This document shows, piece after piece, positions 23,131 to 35,500 of a stretch of DNA of 64,000 nt. The position numbers and the translations under genes are program-made. The notes under the pieces are model-generated. The model was given only the letters and a program-made list of their open reading frames with translations, did not search any database and was not told the DNA's origin. How positions within the stretch are numbered: position 1 is the stretch's first letter; every line of letters starts with the position of its first letter. This DNA comes from Cacajao melanocephalus (taxonomy: Eukaryota; Chordata; Mammalia; Primates; Pitheciidae), in the NCBI GenBank assembly GCA_963573385.1, contig CAUYLG010039408.1, forward strand, positions 41,858 through 105,857, in the 5' to 3' direction.

Positions 23131-23862
23131 CAAACATTAGCTTTCATTTGGCTTTAAAATAAACTAAGCTTTATATGGAAGGGTGGATTCATATGAAAGC
23201 AGACACATGTCCCAGATGGAACTCTGTGTTCATAACACTTAAGTCTTCAAAGAGTTCAGATTCTGTAAAATTTGAGAGAAAAGAATAATCATTTTCAATA
23301 TGAGGTATTCCAGTGTTCATGTGTTCAAACTAGAGAACAGAAAAAGAAATTGAGGAGTTTGAAATATTTTCCAAACGGATCATACACTTGACCTCTAGCT
23401 TAACTTAGCTATGATACTTGAAGTCATATTTACAAGGTCATAGTTTAAAAAGGAGCTATAAATCTTGATCAGGATTACTCTATTTTTCTCTACACTGAAA
23501 CCGCCTTGCAAAAGCACTCAATAGTTAAATAAAAATATCATTCTAATGAAAACTAGTGAAAACCACAATGATATTTGCTCAACCTCATAGGTGAATTTGT
23601 TGGTGGTCTAAGATACCTGCCAACAAAAGCTCTTTTTGTGCTTTGAATTGACCAAAGGCCAAATGCTAATGGAAATGAATACCTGATCTGCTTTGAAAGT
23701 GAATCCTGCCTACAATGAATAAGAGATGGCTTGAAGGAAGATAGGGGGAAGCTGATCATACTTTTGTCCATTTATGGACTTTCTAAACTAAAATATTATA
23801 TTATGTCCTTTGAGAAAGAAGCTGAACCACCATTCCGGGGACAGAGATTTTTTTATAGATTT
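23131..23862. other. No gene or nameable repeat seen
   Basis: AT-rich. The minus-strand 72-codon frame at 23553-23771 has no known features. Confidence 0.5.
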
Positions 23863-24988
23863 ATTGAAATGTAATCCACATATCATTCACCCATTTAAAG
23901 TGTGAAATTCAGTTTTTTTAGTATATTCAAAGATATGTGCAATCATCATCGCAGTCAATTTTAGAACATTTTCATCACTTCAGGAAGAAACCCTGTATCT
24001 TTTAGATATTGCCGCTGTATTCTCCAATCCCCCACCTCCCACCTTCAGTCCACTATTCTCCCAGCAACTAATGATCTATTTCTGCCCCTGTAGATTTTCC
24101 TATTCTGTAAATTTCACACAAATGGAATCATAGAATATGTAGTATTTTGTGATTTGCTTCTTTTATTTAGGATGTTTTTAAGGTACCTTCATGTTCTAGT
24201 ACACATCAGTATGTAATTCATTTCTATAAGTAAATAATATTTGATTGTATGACTATATCATATTTTCTTTATCCACTCAACCCGAGTAGCATTTTGATTG
24301 TTTTGACCTTTGGCTATTATGAGTAATGTTGCTTTAAACATTAATGTACAGGCTTTCTGTAGACATAAGCTTTCAGTTTTCATGGACAGTGACCTAAGAG
24401 TGGCATTGCTGAGTCAATGTTCTAAATCTATGTTTAGCCATTGGATAAACTTGCAAAACTATTTTACAATCTGACCAGCAGGGTATAAGGGTTATGATTT
24501 CTCCACATTCTTGTCAACAGTAGTGTTAGCTGACATTTTGATTCTAATGGATGTGAAGTGGTATTTCTTTACGGTTTTGATTTGCATTTTCCTGATGACT
24601 AAGGATGCTGAGCATCTTTGCATGTGCTGATTAGTGTATCTTCTATATGTATATATACCATTTGTTTGTGTTCTTTGGATAAATGTCTATCAAGGACATT
24701 TGCCATTCTTGAATTTGACTATTTATTTTTTTGTTATTGACTTGCAAGAGACCATTATATATTATAGAAATAAGTCTCTTATGAGATATATGATTCCTAA
24801 TTATTTTCTCTCACGGTGTTGTCTTTTCGCTTTCTTGATCGAGTCCTTTGAAACACAGGTTTTAAATATTGAAGAAGTCCAATTTATATATTTTTTAATT
24901 TTGTTGTTCATGCTGTTGGTGTCATATGTAAGAATCCATTGCTAAATCAAAGTTAGGAAGATTTACCCCTGTTTTCTTCTAAAAATTT
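23863..24988 (-). mobile_element. L1 LINE (old L1MD/L1ME type), 3' portion
   Basis: Antisense L1 starting with its 3' end ('tttattgaaatgtaatccacatatcattcacccatttaaagtg'), through 'aatggaatcatagaatatgtag' and 'tggatgtgaagtggtatttc...ttttgatttgcattttcctgatgac', to 'ggaagatttacccctgttttcttctaaaaattttatagttttag'. An AluS cuts it here and the sequence resumes at 25303. Open frames on the plus strand (such as 24634-24945) are antisense noise from this element. Confidence 0.9.
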
Positions 24989-24999
24989 TATAGTTTTAG

Positions 25000-25302
25000 G
25001 CTGCACACTGTGGGTCACGCCTGTAATCCCAGCACTTTGCGGGGCTGAGGCGGGCAGATCACCTGAGGTCGGAAGTTTGAGGCCAGACTGACCATCATGG
25101 AGAAGACCCATCTCTACTAAAAATACAAAAAATTAACCAAGCATGAGGTACATGACTGTAATCCCAGCTACTCGGGAGGATGAGGCAGGAGAATCATTTA
25201 AACCCAGCAAGTGGAGGTTGTGGTGAGCTAAGATCATGCCATTGTACTCCAGCCTGTGCAACAAGAGTGAAATAAATTTCATCTCAAAAAAAAATATGTA
25301 TA
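25000..25302 (+). mobile_element. Alu SINE (AluS-like) inserted in L1
   Basis: Full-length dimer from 'gctgcacactgtgggtcacgcctgtaatcccagcac' to a short A-rich tail. Target-site duplications of 11 bp (TATAGTTTTAG) are seen at 24989-24999 and 25303-25313. They duplicate L1 sequence, so the Alu postdates the L1. Confidence 0.95.
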
Positions 25303-25359
25303 TATAGTTTTAGATCTTACACTTAGGTCCTTGATTATTTTTTAGCTAATTTTTCTATA
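25303..25359 (-). mobile_element. L1 LINE, continuation between Alu and Tigger-type element
   Basis: 'tagttttagatcttacacttaggtccttgattattttttagctaatttttctata' follows the same antisense L1 ORF2 text without loss. The TA at 25358-25359 is the target of the next insertion. Confidence 0.85.
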
Positions 25360-25722
25360 CAGTCATGAGTCACTTAATGGCTGTGCTAGTTTCTGAGAAA
25401 TGCATCATTAGGTGATTCTGTCATTATGAGAATATTACAGAGTACATTTACATTAATATAGATGATATAGCTTACTATATGCCTAAGCTAAATTGGATAG
25501 CTTCTTGCTCCCAGACTATAAAACTGTACAGCATATTTACTGTACTGAATACTGGAGACAACTAACTGTAACACCATTGTTAGGTATCTCTGTAGGTCAG
25601 CATGTCAAAACAGCAAAACACAGTAAAGGTACAGTAAATTTAAGAAATTATAATCTTACGGGACCACCGTTATATATGCAGTGCGTCATTGACTGAAGCA
25701 TTGCTAATGTGGAGAATGACTA
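25360..25722 (+). mobile_element. Tigger-type (pogo/Tc-mariner) non-autonomous DNA transposon, MER28-like
   Basis: Begins CAGTCATGAGTC and ends with the imperfect complement (…gaatgacta). It is flanked by TA dinucleotides at 25358-25359 and 25723-25724, the target duplication of this superfamily. Internal text ('actgtacagcatatttactgtactgaatactgg', 'cagtaaatttaagaaattataatctta') matches the second copy at 31602-31911. It is 363 bp and has no transposase. The family name is from memory. It sits cleanly inside L1, whose text continues on both sides. Confidence 0.8.
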
Positions 25723-26445
25723 TATAGTATAAGATAAGGATCCAACTGCATTCTTTGTATGTGGATGTCCAGTTGTCCCAGCATTTTTTCTTGAAGACTA
25801 TTGTCTCCATTAAATAGCCTTGACACTCTTATCTAAAATTAGCTGACCACAGATACAGCATTTATTTCTGGACTCTCAATTCTATGCTATATATGTCCAT
25901 CCTTATGTTACTATCACACTGTCTCGATTACTCATGCTTTGTACTCTTGTTTTGAAATCAGGAAGTGTGGATACTCCAACTTTGTTCATCTTTTTGCAAT
26001 ATTATTTTGGCCTGAATCTCTTGCAATTCCAAATGAATTTTAGAATCAGCTTGTTGATTCCTGTAAAGAAGCCATCTGGATTCTGATAGTGATTGCACTG
26101 AATCTGTAGATCAAGTTGGGGAGCAGTGCTATGTTAACAATATTAAGTCTTCCAATCCATGAACACAAGATGTTTATCTATTTATTTATATCTTCTTTAA
26201 TTTCTTTCAACAATGTTTTGCAGTTTCAAAGTATGAGTTTTGAATTTCATTTCTTAAATTTATTTTTAGCACTTTATTCTTTTCTGATGCTATAATAAAA
26301 AAATTAATTTCATTTTTTGTTGTTAATTGCAAGGGTCTAGAAATACAGTTGATTCCTACCTGTTGATCTTGTGACTTATAAGCGTGCCAAACTCAGGACT
26401 CCCATACCTATTATGTGTGTATTTGTGGATTTCTTCATTTTATGC
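25723..26445 (-). mobile_element. L1 LINE (old L1MD/L1ME type), ORF2 middle portion
   Basis: Resumes L1: 'ggatccaactgcattctttgtatgtggatgtccagttgtcccagcat', 'tttatttctggactctcaattctatgc', 'aacaatattaagtcttccaatccatgaaca'. All are in the correct antisense order after the Tigger-type insertion. It ends near 26445, where a 100-bp stretch with an inverted repeat intervenes. Confidence 0.9.
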
Positions 26446-26559
26446 TATTTGGAAATTAAACTTAATAGATGTGTATATTAATATTTTTCAAAAAGCTGAG
26501 GAGTTTTTAGCGTTTTTAAAAAGGCTAATATACACATCTAGTAAGCTTAAACTTAAAAA

Positions 26560-27300
26560 TATTTTTCCTGCTTCCTCCTCTATTTCCCTTTTAGTATTCC
26601 ATCATGCATATGTTAATATTTCTCTGAGTATCATTTTTCTTCATTGTTAAAAATTGTTTGGATTATAAAATCTCTACTGGTCAATTTTCAAGTCATTAAT
26701 TATTACTTTGCAAGTTCAATCCAGTGAAGTTTTCACTTCAGTTATTTTTTAACCCTTGAATTTAAACATTTCTTTCTATTTTTATTTATAATGTATCAAT
26801 AGCATTTATTTGCTGTGTTATTGTCATTCTCTCCTTTAATCATGATTTCTTACTTCTTTGGATGTACTTATAATGGCTTATTTGAAGGCTTTGTCTGTTT
26901 AACTCAACATCTGGTTGGAATCACAGGTACTTTCTGTTGCCTGATTTTCTCCCTTGTGTATGGGTCAGATTTTTGTTTCTCTTCAAGTATCACACTTTTT
27001 TATTAGAAAGTTGACACTTTAGGTAATGTATTTTAGCTATTCTGGGTACTTACATTGGGACCTGTTTGCGTGTTTGTGACTGTCTAGCTTATCTCTGTGA
27101 ATTCTAGTTCACCACCACTACCAAATGACCCATTTTGCCCTCTTCTGGAATGAAGTTTCTAATAATGCTCCTAAGGGAATACAACCTTGGCTACGCCAAA
27201 TAGTTACCGTGCAATGACAGCGACTTTTTCAGGACCCTCTTTGACTATCTCTTTCTTCGACAGTATTCAGTTGCACTAATTGCCAGCCTCTTATTCTCTT
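26560..27300 (-). mobile_element. L1/HAL1 5'-region remnant
   Basis: Antisense text typical of the L1M or HAL1 5' half: 'ataatggcttatttgaaggctttgtctgtttaactcaacatctgg', 'tgattttctcccttgtgtatgggtcagattt', 'gttgacactttaggtaatgtatttt'. It may be the 5' part of the same L1 as 23863-26445 with an internal deletion, or a separate element. The right limit is uncertain and could reach about 27600. Confidence 0.5.
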
Positions 27301-29314
27301 GTTTTTCAACAATTCCCTGGTGCATAGATTGCTTGACCAACAGATCCAATCAAATTCAGGATTATATGAAGAGACAGTTCCTGAGGTTGGTGTTTGAGAT
27401 ATGTTTTCAAGTTAGGAGAACACTTCCTAGTTGCCTCTATCCATGGTTCTCTCCAGCAAAGTAGATACCCTACAGTGCAGCCTGTATTTTCAAAGAATCC
27501 GCCAATCTCCTCCCAATTGCCTTTCATCATTACCTTCACTGTTTTTGAAAGCACCCTTAGGTTTGAACTTACTCACTATGACAAATTAAGTTAGTTCCGT
27601 GGAAAGAAATATGGAGCTTTCTCTTTTGAAATCTGTTTCTTCTCTTTGCAAAACCTCTGAACTACAGCTTTCAAACTGGCATGGGGATAACAATACAGGC
27701 TTTTCTGAACGACACTCTAACTTTAGGAGCTGAGTACTCATGTGGGAGACTCAATAGTTTTAATAGATTTTCTTGACTATATATTTGTTTATTTATTCAT
27801 TACATTATCTATTTGTGCCTTTTTAAGGGCCATTTCCAGAGATTTGTTGCTCCTAAGACGATGCAGACACTTAAACACTTTCTTGAAACAATTTTTATCA
27901 GTTTCATCAAGGAGTGGGTCCACATAGCTCTTTATGTAGAAAGAGAAACTTTGACTTTAAGAAAAAAATCCAGCTACTTGTATTAATGGAATGTTTGTCC
28001 TTTTTTCATAGCTTGAATGTGGTCAAGGCCACATAAGCAAATAATTCTTACCTATAGATATTAACAAGAGTGATCAGAATACTGTGATGGATTACTTTTG
28101 ATCAGGTTAATGATATACAGAATCAGATGATATATTTTTAAAAAATGATAGTTAGAAATTAAGAAAATAATAGAAATTAGTGGATTAATTAAGAGCATAA
28201 TTTTCTACTTTGTCTACAACACAAAGGCCTAAATTTAGTCTTTAAATATAGTCAGTCATATTTATGATAATAAAATGTGCTACTTTTATATAAAGGGAAT
28301 TATTTATTACTTAACAATTTAAACCATTTAGTCTTGTAATTAATTTCTCATACTTGGTAGAATTTCAATTCATTTTTGCCTCCCCATAAGTCACCAATTT
28401 CCTCGTTTCTAAACTAGTTAGTAACTTTATATTTGAAATATCTGAAGGTCAAATTATTATTTGGCTGTAGATATCCAAGGATTGAGAAAATGTCCAATCA
28501 CATCATAAATCATCTTTCAGAATCCCAACAAGGTATAACAGAAATGAAATAAGTAAAAATAAATCAACACACAGAGACAGAAGCCTATGAGAAATTATTA
28601 CAAATGGTTGAATTTCAGGAAGAAATGATATTACAAACATGTAATCCCTAGTTACTCATCTTTTTTCTTGATTCTTAGATTTAAAGCCAGATTCCTTCAT
28701 TATTTCTGACCTGATATGAAACACCATCTGGCATGTGCGCGTAAGAGGATTATATGTAAGCAAAACAGATATTTTTTTCTCATTCTGACTCTAAGACTTT
28801 TTAAAGGCATGTAGATTATTTAGGTTTGAAATGTGAAAATTAAACTGATAAAGAGAAAAGACGGTTTGTAGTGCTGTATTTTTAAAAATTAAAGCAATTA
28901 TACATTGCTTTAACAATGAAGTATTTTAATTGGCATTCTGTAATATCTCTTTTAAATTTTAACATCATGACTATTTTCCCTGAAGATTATAAATTAAGAT
29001 TCCCTAGAGGAAATGATAAAGATTTTCATAATTATCTTATGATTTATACACATGTCAAACTGACTCTCATAGCTCACTAAATCTATGTTGGCCAAATTTT
29101 TTAGATCATTATTAAATATTTATCAATATCCAGTTTCATTTGACTTATAATACATAAAATGACTCAATTACATAAAACATGTAAGATTATAATTCATGTT
29201 TGGGATTACTTTTGAAAATGAAAAATTTTTGCTATCTTTAACATTTACTTTACAAAATTTTTAAGCTAGTAATTTATAAATCATATGGTTAAAAAAGAAT
29301 CTCATTTATATATT
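27301..29314. other. No gene or nameable repeat seen
   Basis: The first 300 bp may still be L1 5' UTR. The rest is very AT-rich, with no recognised element and only short open frames. A 20-mer at 28598-28617 recurs exactly at 39951-39970. Confidence 0.4.
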
Positions 29315-29436
29315 TAATGGGGGGGTCTCACTACGTTTTCCCGGGCTGCACTCAAACTCCTGGGTCAAGTGATCTTTTCACCTCAACCTTCTAAGCAGCT
29401 GGGACTACAGGTGTCCCCACTACACCAGGCAAGAAT
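29315..29436 (-). mobile_element. Alu monomer fragment (FLAM/AluJ-like)
   Basis: About 120 bp of antisense Alu: 'ggggtctcactacgttttcccgggctgcactcaaactcctgggtcaagtgatctttt...agctgggactacaggtgt'. Only one arm is present, with no clear A-tail. This fits an old free left monomer or a truncated AluJ. Confidence 0.75.
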
Positions 29437-31600
29437 CTCCTGTTTGGTTCGTTCGTTTGTTTTAAAAGAAAACTGCCATCTAGAAAGGATATGCAACTTA
29501 TCTCAAGGACCACAGCTATTTGATGAGAAGTCCAGAGTTAGACTGTAGATGCTTCAAGCCTTGGTCCATTCTACCTTGGACACTACTGTGCTTCTTTCAC
29601 AATCCTGATGCACTCTGTATAATAATTTCACTTTGAAGGGTCTGACAATATAAATAGTTGCCCCAACTTCATGCAAACCACACTGTAAATTGAACTAGAT
29701 TCACACTTTGGGAAGTAATCTTTTCCTACAGTCTTACTCAAACAATTATAGCGGCTAATGTCTGAATTTCAAAACATTTCCTAAATATGCAAACTAGCAG
29801 AGAAATCAATGAGAAACAGCCAAACAAACAAAAAGAATAGATCATAATGAAAGTATTCAAAAAAGATCTGCTAAGGCCAAGTTATCAGATGTAAGAGTGA
29901 TCTAAATTTCTATTTTATATATGGATAACTAAAACTTATTTGGTTCTATCTTGACAAAATTACATAGAAAGTGTGAGAAGGAAGTGGGGAGGCAGAAAGG
30001 AGAAAGAGGCACCAGTGTTGTTTATTGACCCAGCCCTGTGTGCTGGAGTATATTAAAAATGCAAATACTAAAAGCATGGAACAAGGGCATATAATGGCAT
30101 ACATATTTCACACATACCTGTGTGATCACATTTATATATAGTTTCATTAAAATAAAAAGCTGCAGGCAAAATGAAGGGGCACTTAAGGTGGGAAATTCTA
30201 TTGAAATTTTATCTATTCTCTTTTATCTCTTGCATTTAAGATCATATCTATGTTCAGAATTCTGAATGCCTATGTATGCCACTAGAAAATTTAAAATACA
30301 ATAGTTTAGCAATTTTTTTTGTTATTGTTGTCAGCTTGTGTCTGACAAGATTATCAATTTAGATGGCATTTGTTAAGCCCTTGTTTATGCTGAACTAGCT
30401 ACAGTATAGAGTGGTTTAACCCATCTTATCCTATAGGCTCAGAGAACTCCATTTCTGAATCAAGGAGAATTTCTGGCTTTGAAGATGAGGGTTACTATGT
30501 CACCAGCTTCTGTGTCTCACTAATTCCAGTGATGACAAGATTACTCATCATTGATTTTTATTTTATTTTTACAACTGATGTCTTTTAGGTTTGTAGAACA
30601 CAGGAAGAAACAGCTGCAGTAAGTGTTATTATTTTTTCACTTTGAAGGGAATAAGAGGCTGACAAGAATGAAGGACAAAGACCAAGTTGTTGCTGGACAT
30701 ACTCTGGCACACAGGCCACTTCCCACGGCAAAAGGTCCTCCATTAATGGAGGAAATATATTTACTGTTATTTTAATGCTGCAACCTCCTGAAGGGACCTG
30801 TCTATTGTGAATGGGAGTTTCAACTCATTGTTTTATAAAACCTTAAGACCCTAACTTGAAAAGACACTAAATTTAATATGAGTAATCTGAAACGACTTTA
30901 GACCTGTATATAGTATACACACAGACACACACACACGGTACAATGCTACACTGGGTGCTTCATAATGCCACTCAGACAGGACTACCCACAAAGCACAGCA
31001 GCTTTGCCCAAAACTAATGGATGTGAGCAAAAGTGAAGCTGGTAGATGATTTTGAATTTTGTAGTGATTAGTAAAATCAATCATGAAGAAAAATGAACGG
31101 TTAGATTTTCAGGGTCAAATACTCAACTTCTGCCATTGCTCTGGACACATTAAACACCTTCAGAAAAAATGTATTCTTTTCTGTCTCAAAACTCATTACT
31201 TCCATCATCACTAAAGAGGACTCAAGCTTCAACTACCTAGCATCAGTTTTTTTTCCCGTGTGTGTGTGTTCAAAAATAATTTTCTATGAATTAATGAATT
31301 AAGGAGAATAGCATTTAGGAGTACTCACAGTAAATATAAACATATAAATTTCATTAAGAAAATGATTAGGCTGTGCTGAAATTATACACAAAACCAAAGT
31401 ATATGTATAAGAAAAGGACAGATGTCCTATTCTACAAAAGGACAGAACAAATTGTATATTAGCCGAAATTAATTTACTTACATATAAAAACCAGCAGAAC
31501 TGATTATTTCTTTGTTAGAGAAGTTCTCCAATTTTAAACATTCTATATTATTTTGCTTGTTTATAATATGTGGTATTACTCATAATATATACACTCATGT
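29437..31600. other. No gene or nameable repeat seen
   Basis: AT-rich. A short (CA)n lies at 30918-30935. The 77-codon minus frame at 30851-31084 is unremarkable. Confidence 0.5.
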
Positions 31601-31601
31601 A

Positions 31602-31911
31602 CAGTAATTCATGGCTTAACAATAGGGATACATTCTAATGAGTGTGTTGTGAGACAATTTCGTCACTATGTGAGCATCGTAGAGTGTACTTACACAAATG
31701 TAGATGGTATAGTTTACTACAAACTTGTATAACATTTTACTTTACTGAATACTGTAGGGAATTGTAACATAATGGTAAGTATTTGTGTATCTAAACATAT
31801 CTAAACATAGAAAAAGTACAGTAAAAATAGGGTATTATAATCGTATGGGTCTAGACTTGTATATGCAGTTGTCATTGACTGAAATCTCATTACAGACTGC
31901 ATACGTGACTA
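31602..31911 (+). mobile_element. Tigger-type non-autonomous DNA transposon, second MER28-like copy
   Basis: Begins CAGTAATTCATGGC, ends '...atacgtgacta', and is flanked by TA at 31600-31601 and 31912-31913. Internal text ('catcgtagagtgtacttacacaaatgtagatggtatagttt', 'atctaaacatatctaaacatagaaaaagtacagtaaaaat') is closer to the remembered consensus than the copy at 25360. It is 310 bp and without coding capacity. Confidence 0.85.
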
Positions 31912-32291
31912 TATATGGATATATATGAACAGGTATATCTATATTTATGTATGTAGTATTATTTATTTGTTTCTATGAAATCTATACCACTATAGAAATG
32001 CAAGAAAATTAAGCTATCCAAGGAGAAAATGACTGGGTTAATCTTTAGGGATATTGTTTATTCAGCAATTACAAACTACACTTATGATCAATGACTGTCC
32101 TTCATTCCCAAGAAATCTATCTCTAAGTGTAAAGGTGTTAAATATTCTGTTAAGTGTAGCAGGATAAATTATGATAGATTCCATCCCATGCCAAGATAAC
32201 GAAATAGTTTTAACTGATAGAAAAAAAAATAAACAAGTCTCTGTTCATTGTTGGTTGACGAATTGTATTAAACAAGGTTAAAGATACATTT

Positions 32292-32548
32292 TCGTTTTTT
32301 AGATAAGGTCTCACTCTGTCACTCAGGCTGGAGTACAGTGGCACAATCATAGCTCACTGTAGCCTTGAACGTCTGGGCTTAAGCCATCTTCTCACCTAAG
32401 CCCCTAGAGTAGTTGGGACTACAGGCCTGGACCACCACCATGCTCAGCTAATTTTTAAAATCTTTTGTAGAGACCAGGTCTTACTGTATTGCCCAGGCTG
32501 GTCTAGAACTCTTGGCCTCAAGCCATCCTCCTGCCTTGGCCTCCCCCA
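32292..32548 (-). mobile_element. Alu SINE (AluJ-like), 5'-truncated
   Basis: Antisense Alu starting with a T-run and 'agataaggtctcactctgtcactcaggctggagtacagtgg'. It passes through the middle A-rich linker and second arm, and stops at 'ccttggcctccc'. The first 30-40 bases of the element's 5' end are missing. Its divergence suggests an AluJ. Confidence 0.9.
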
Positions 32549-35500
32549 AAATATGCTTTTTAATGACTGTCAAAGTTACGTTATATTTTTCTGATAACAT
32601 TCCATAAAAAAACCATTTAATAAAAATAATTTATTAGCATTTTAAAGAACTATATAAGAAAATAATGAAACGACATCTGCAGAAAAATAATTTCCATATT
32701 ATAAAATTATGTATATTTTGTGTTTGTGTATTATTATGTATATGTTTGAGTATAATTGCACATAAGTGTGTTTGTATGTGTCTATATATATTTATATATA
32801 ATCTCTTGGTATGAAAAGGATGGTAATTTTGTGCTACCCAGAAAAAAAATTACTTAAAACTAATGCTGTGTTTGATTCCCTGATAGTATCTGAAGGTTCA
32901 CTTTAATGCGATTCTGATTAAAGATGGTAACTTTACTGATTTTCAAAGAAAAAGGAAGGAAAAACAAGTCGAGTTGATGTGCAGTTTTTACATTTCTAAA
33001 GAAAAAAGTACCTTGTGCTTGAAGGATGTCAGTAACATTATTCAAATATCCCAAAGTAATCAAGTCTTCCTTGTAATGTTCAACTCAGTCAAAGCCTCAT
33101 TCAGTGGGTTTGATAGAAGTTGAGGTGTTTATTGGATTTTCCTCCCAGTCTTTCTAGGAATTCTTAGAAATACTTTCAAGACCCAAAAGTACGACAGGTG
33201 GTTGCATTCTGCAGACCACTGGCCAGATATTTCTACTGGCCCATGCCGGTTTGCTAAAGACCACTTCAGGTTGCAGCTACCCTTTCATATCCCTTTACCT
33301 CCCCCTTAATTCCTCTCCTATATGTAATAAAATGAAGTGAAGATCTAAAAGTAATATAAGAGGATTAAATGAAGAACTGTAAAAGGCTAAAGGAGATTAG
33401 ATATTCGAGTTCCCTAGAATCCATCTGTTTTATCTTCTCAGAGGTCCCTGCATACTGACCCATTTCGTCCTGAATCCTTCAATGTTTTGGTGTTTTAGAA
33501 TCCATATGTCTTTTTAGACAAAAGACTGCCCTGCTCAAAATTCCTTGCCCTCAAAATCTAGAGTAATTTAGTGAGAAAAAAAGAATTTAATCTCTTCAGG
33601 GGTTAAGGACTGGCTCATTATTATTATTTGTTTCGAACATAGGAAGACTGGCCATATGACCATGCATTTGCTTCAGGGGAAGAATTTCATGGCACCATAT
33701 ATAGACCCTGGAGACAAAAGCAAGAGAATCATAAGAGTGAACCAAACGCTTCTCAAAATTTGTGTGATTCCATCTTAAACTACCTGGCATATAGCATGCA
33801 CTCAGGACTAATTCAAATTCCTAACTCAGAAAGCAAGAAACTAACTTTGTAAAGGGTGCAGTCTGATTAGAAGCACCTACATATTCAAACGTGTTACTAA
33901 TTACAAAACAATATTTAGTGTAAAGTGTTTTATCCCTTTACCAGCTTAGGGTTTCATTGCTCTCAAAATCATGAAGAGGTACTTGTAAGACAAAAAAAAG
34001 CTCAATAAAGTAGCAACTCCCAGAACGATCAGTCTGTCTGTTTTAGTGACAAATTCTAGGCTCTACTCTGCAAGCAAGCCTTCTTTCCAAGCTCTAATGT
34101 GTCCATTTCCAATCTCCACCAATTTTAAGATCTTGACTACATTCAGAGCAACAGGAAGAATCTGCTGGTCCCTCTGAAATAGCATTTTGTTTTTGCTACA
34201 CAAAGACTCTTCAAGCTTATTATTCATGCTTGTTATTTTGCCTTAAAGGTTGCAAAAAGAAAGAGTAATTTCCTGAGGTGTCTTGGCTTGAGTTGGAAGA
34301 CAGAGGGGAATGCATTGAAGATCCCTCAAGACAATGCAAGCTTATGTATGAGAAAGGGCTTGCCTTAAGCTATGCACAGGGAAAGAAAGAAAAAAGGGAC
34401 ACAGCAAGGAAGTGGTGGGGAAACAATTTTCAGGCAATTCCCCACCCTAGTTTGGTGACCAGTGACAAATGGGACTATCTGAAGCAACTCTGACTGAAGA
34501 GCAGTGTCAAAGTCTCTCTCTCTTTTTCTTTGCCAAGGGAGGATGTTCATGTTTGCTATTTTGTAAAGCAATATTTCATGCCCATGTCCTTTGTTCTTGC
34601 CTACAAATTGAGTCCCAGAATTTCCTTTTTGATATCTTGCAAGTGTGAGGTGGGTGTGATTGGGGAAAATATCTCCCATTGGCAGCCCGCACTCCACACC
34701 AATGACTTTTCTCTTAGTCAGAAATGCCATGAACTGAATCACTCAAGGAAGGCTGATCAAGCAGGAAGGCTTTGAAATGAATTTTCTACACACTCCTATA
34801 AATTGCCTAAATATGATGATTATCATCTGAGAATATTAAGTATAAGCTGTGTGGAGGAGGGGAGAAAAAGGGGACAGGCAGTCCCAGGGGAAACATTATC
34901 TGCTTCATTAAGAACCAACTGTCAAAGCAGAGAAACCAGAGTCTAGGGAATGCGTGGGCTGCATCTACAGGTGGATGAAAAGCCAACCACCTTTCCATCC
35001 CCCTCCCACGCCACACCTACTCCCCAGAGAGAGAGCGAAAGCTAGAAATAAAGCTTCTGTTTGTCACTCCTCATATCACAATTGTACTTAACTAAACAAA
35101 GGCCTGGCAAAGGTGGTTTTAACCCTAAACTTCAGAGTGAGAAGTGCACCTGTTTTAGATTCAACAAAACAGCCTCAAATGCCTGCAAGGCACGGTATCT
35201 TCGTGGTCCCCATTTCCAGGCAAGTACGAGCCCTTGTGAGCTACAAACCTCTGGCTATGAGTTCTTTCCTCTATGTCTACTTGGTATGAAACTGTCAACT
35301 ATGGAGAAAAAGTAAGGAACCTTGTGATGGACTTTGAAATTCTACGTAATACCTAGATCGTAAAGAAAAAAGAATCCCCTACTCCCTCTAACAAACACAG
35401 TGGCATGTACCCTTGTCCTTGTTGACTGACCAAGGAATGAAGTTCAGGATAGTAACTACAGATTTAAGAGGAAAAGAAATTTCACACACCGTTCTCTAAA

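Noticed and set aside
34365..34742. 125-codon minus-strand open frame as a gene
   Set aside because: It overlaps plus-strand frames of similar quality. It has no recognisable family, signal peptide or domain; lower local AT content explains the lack of stops.
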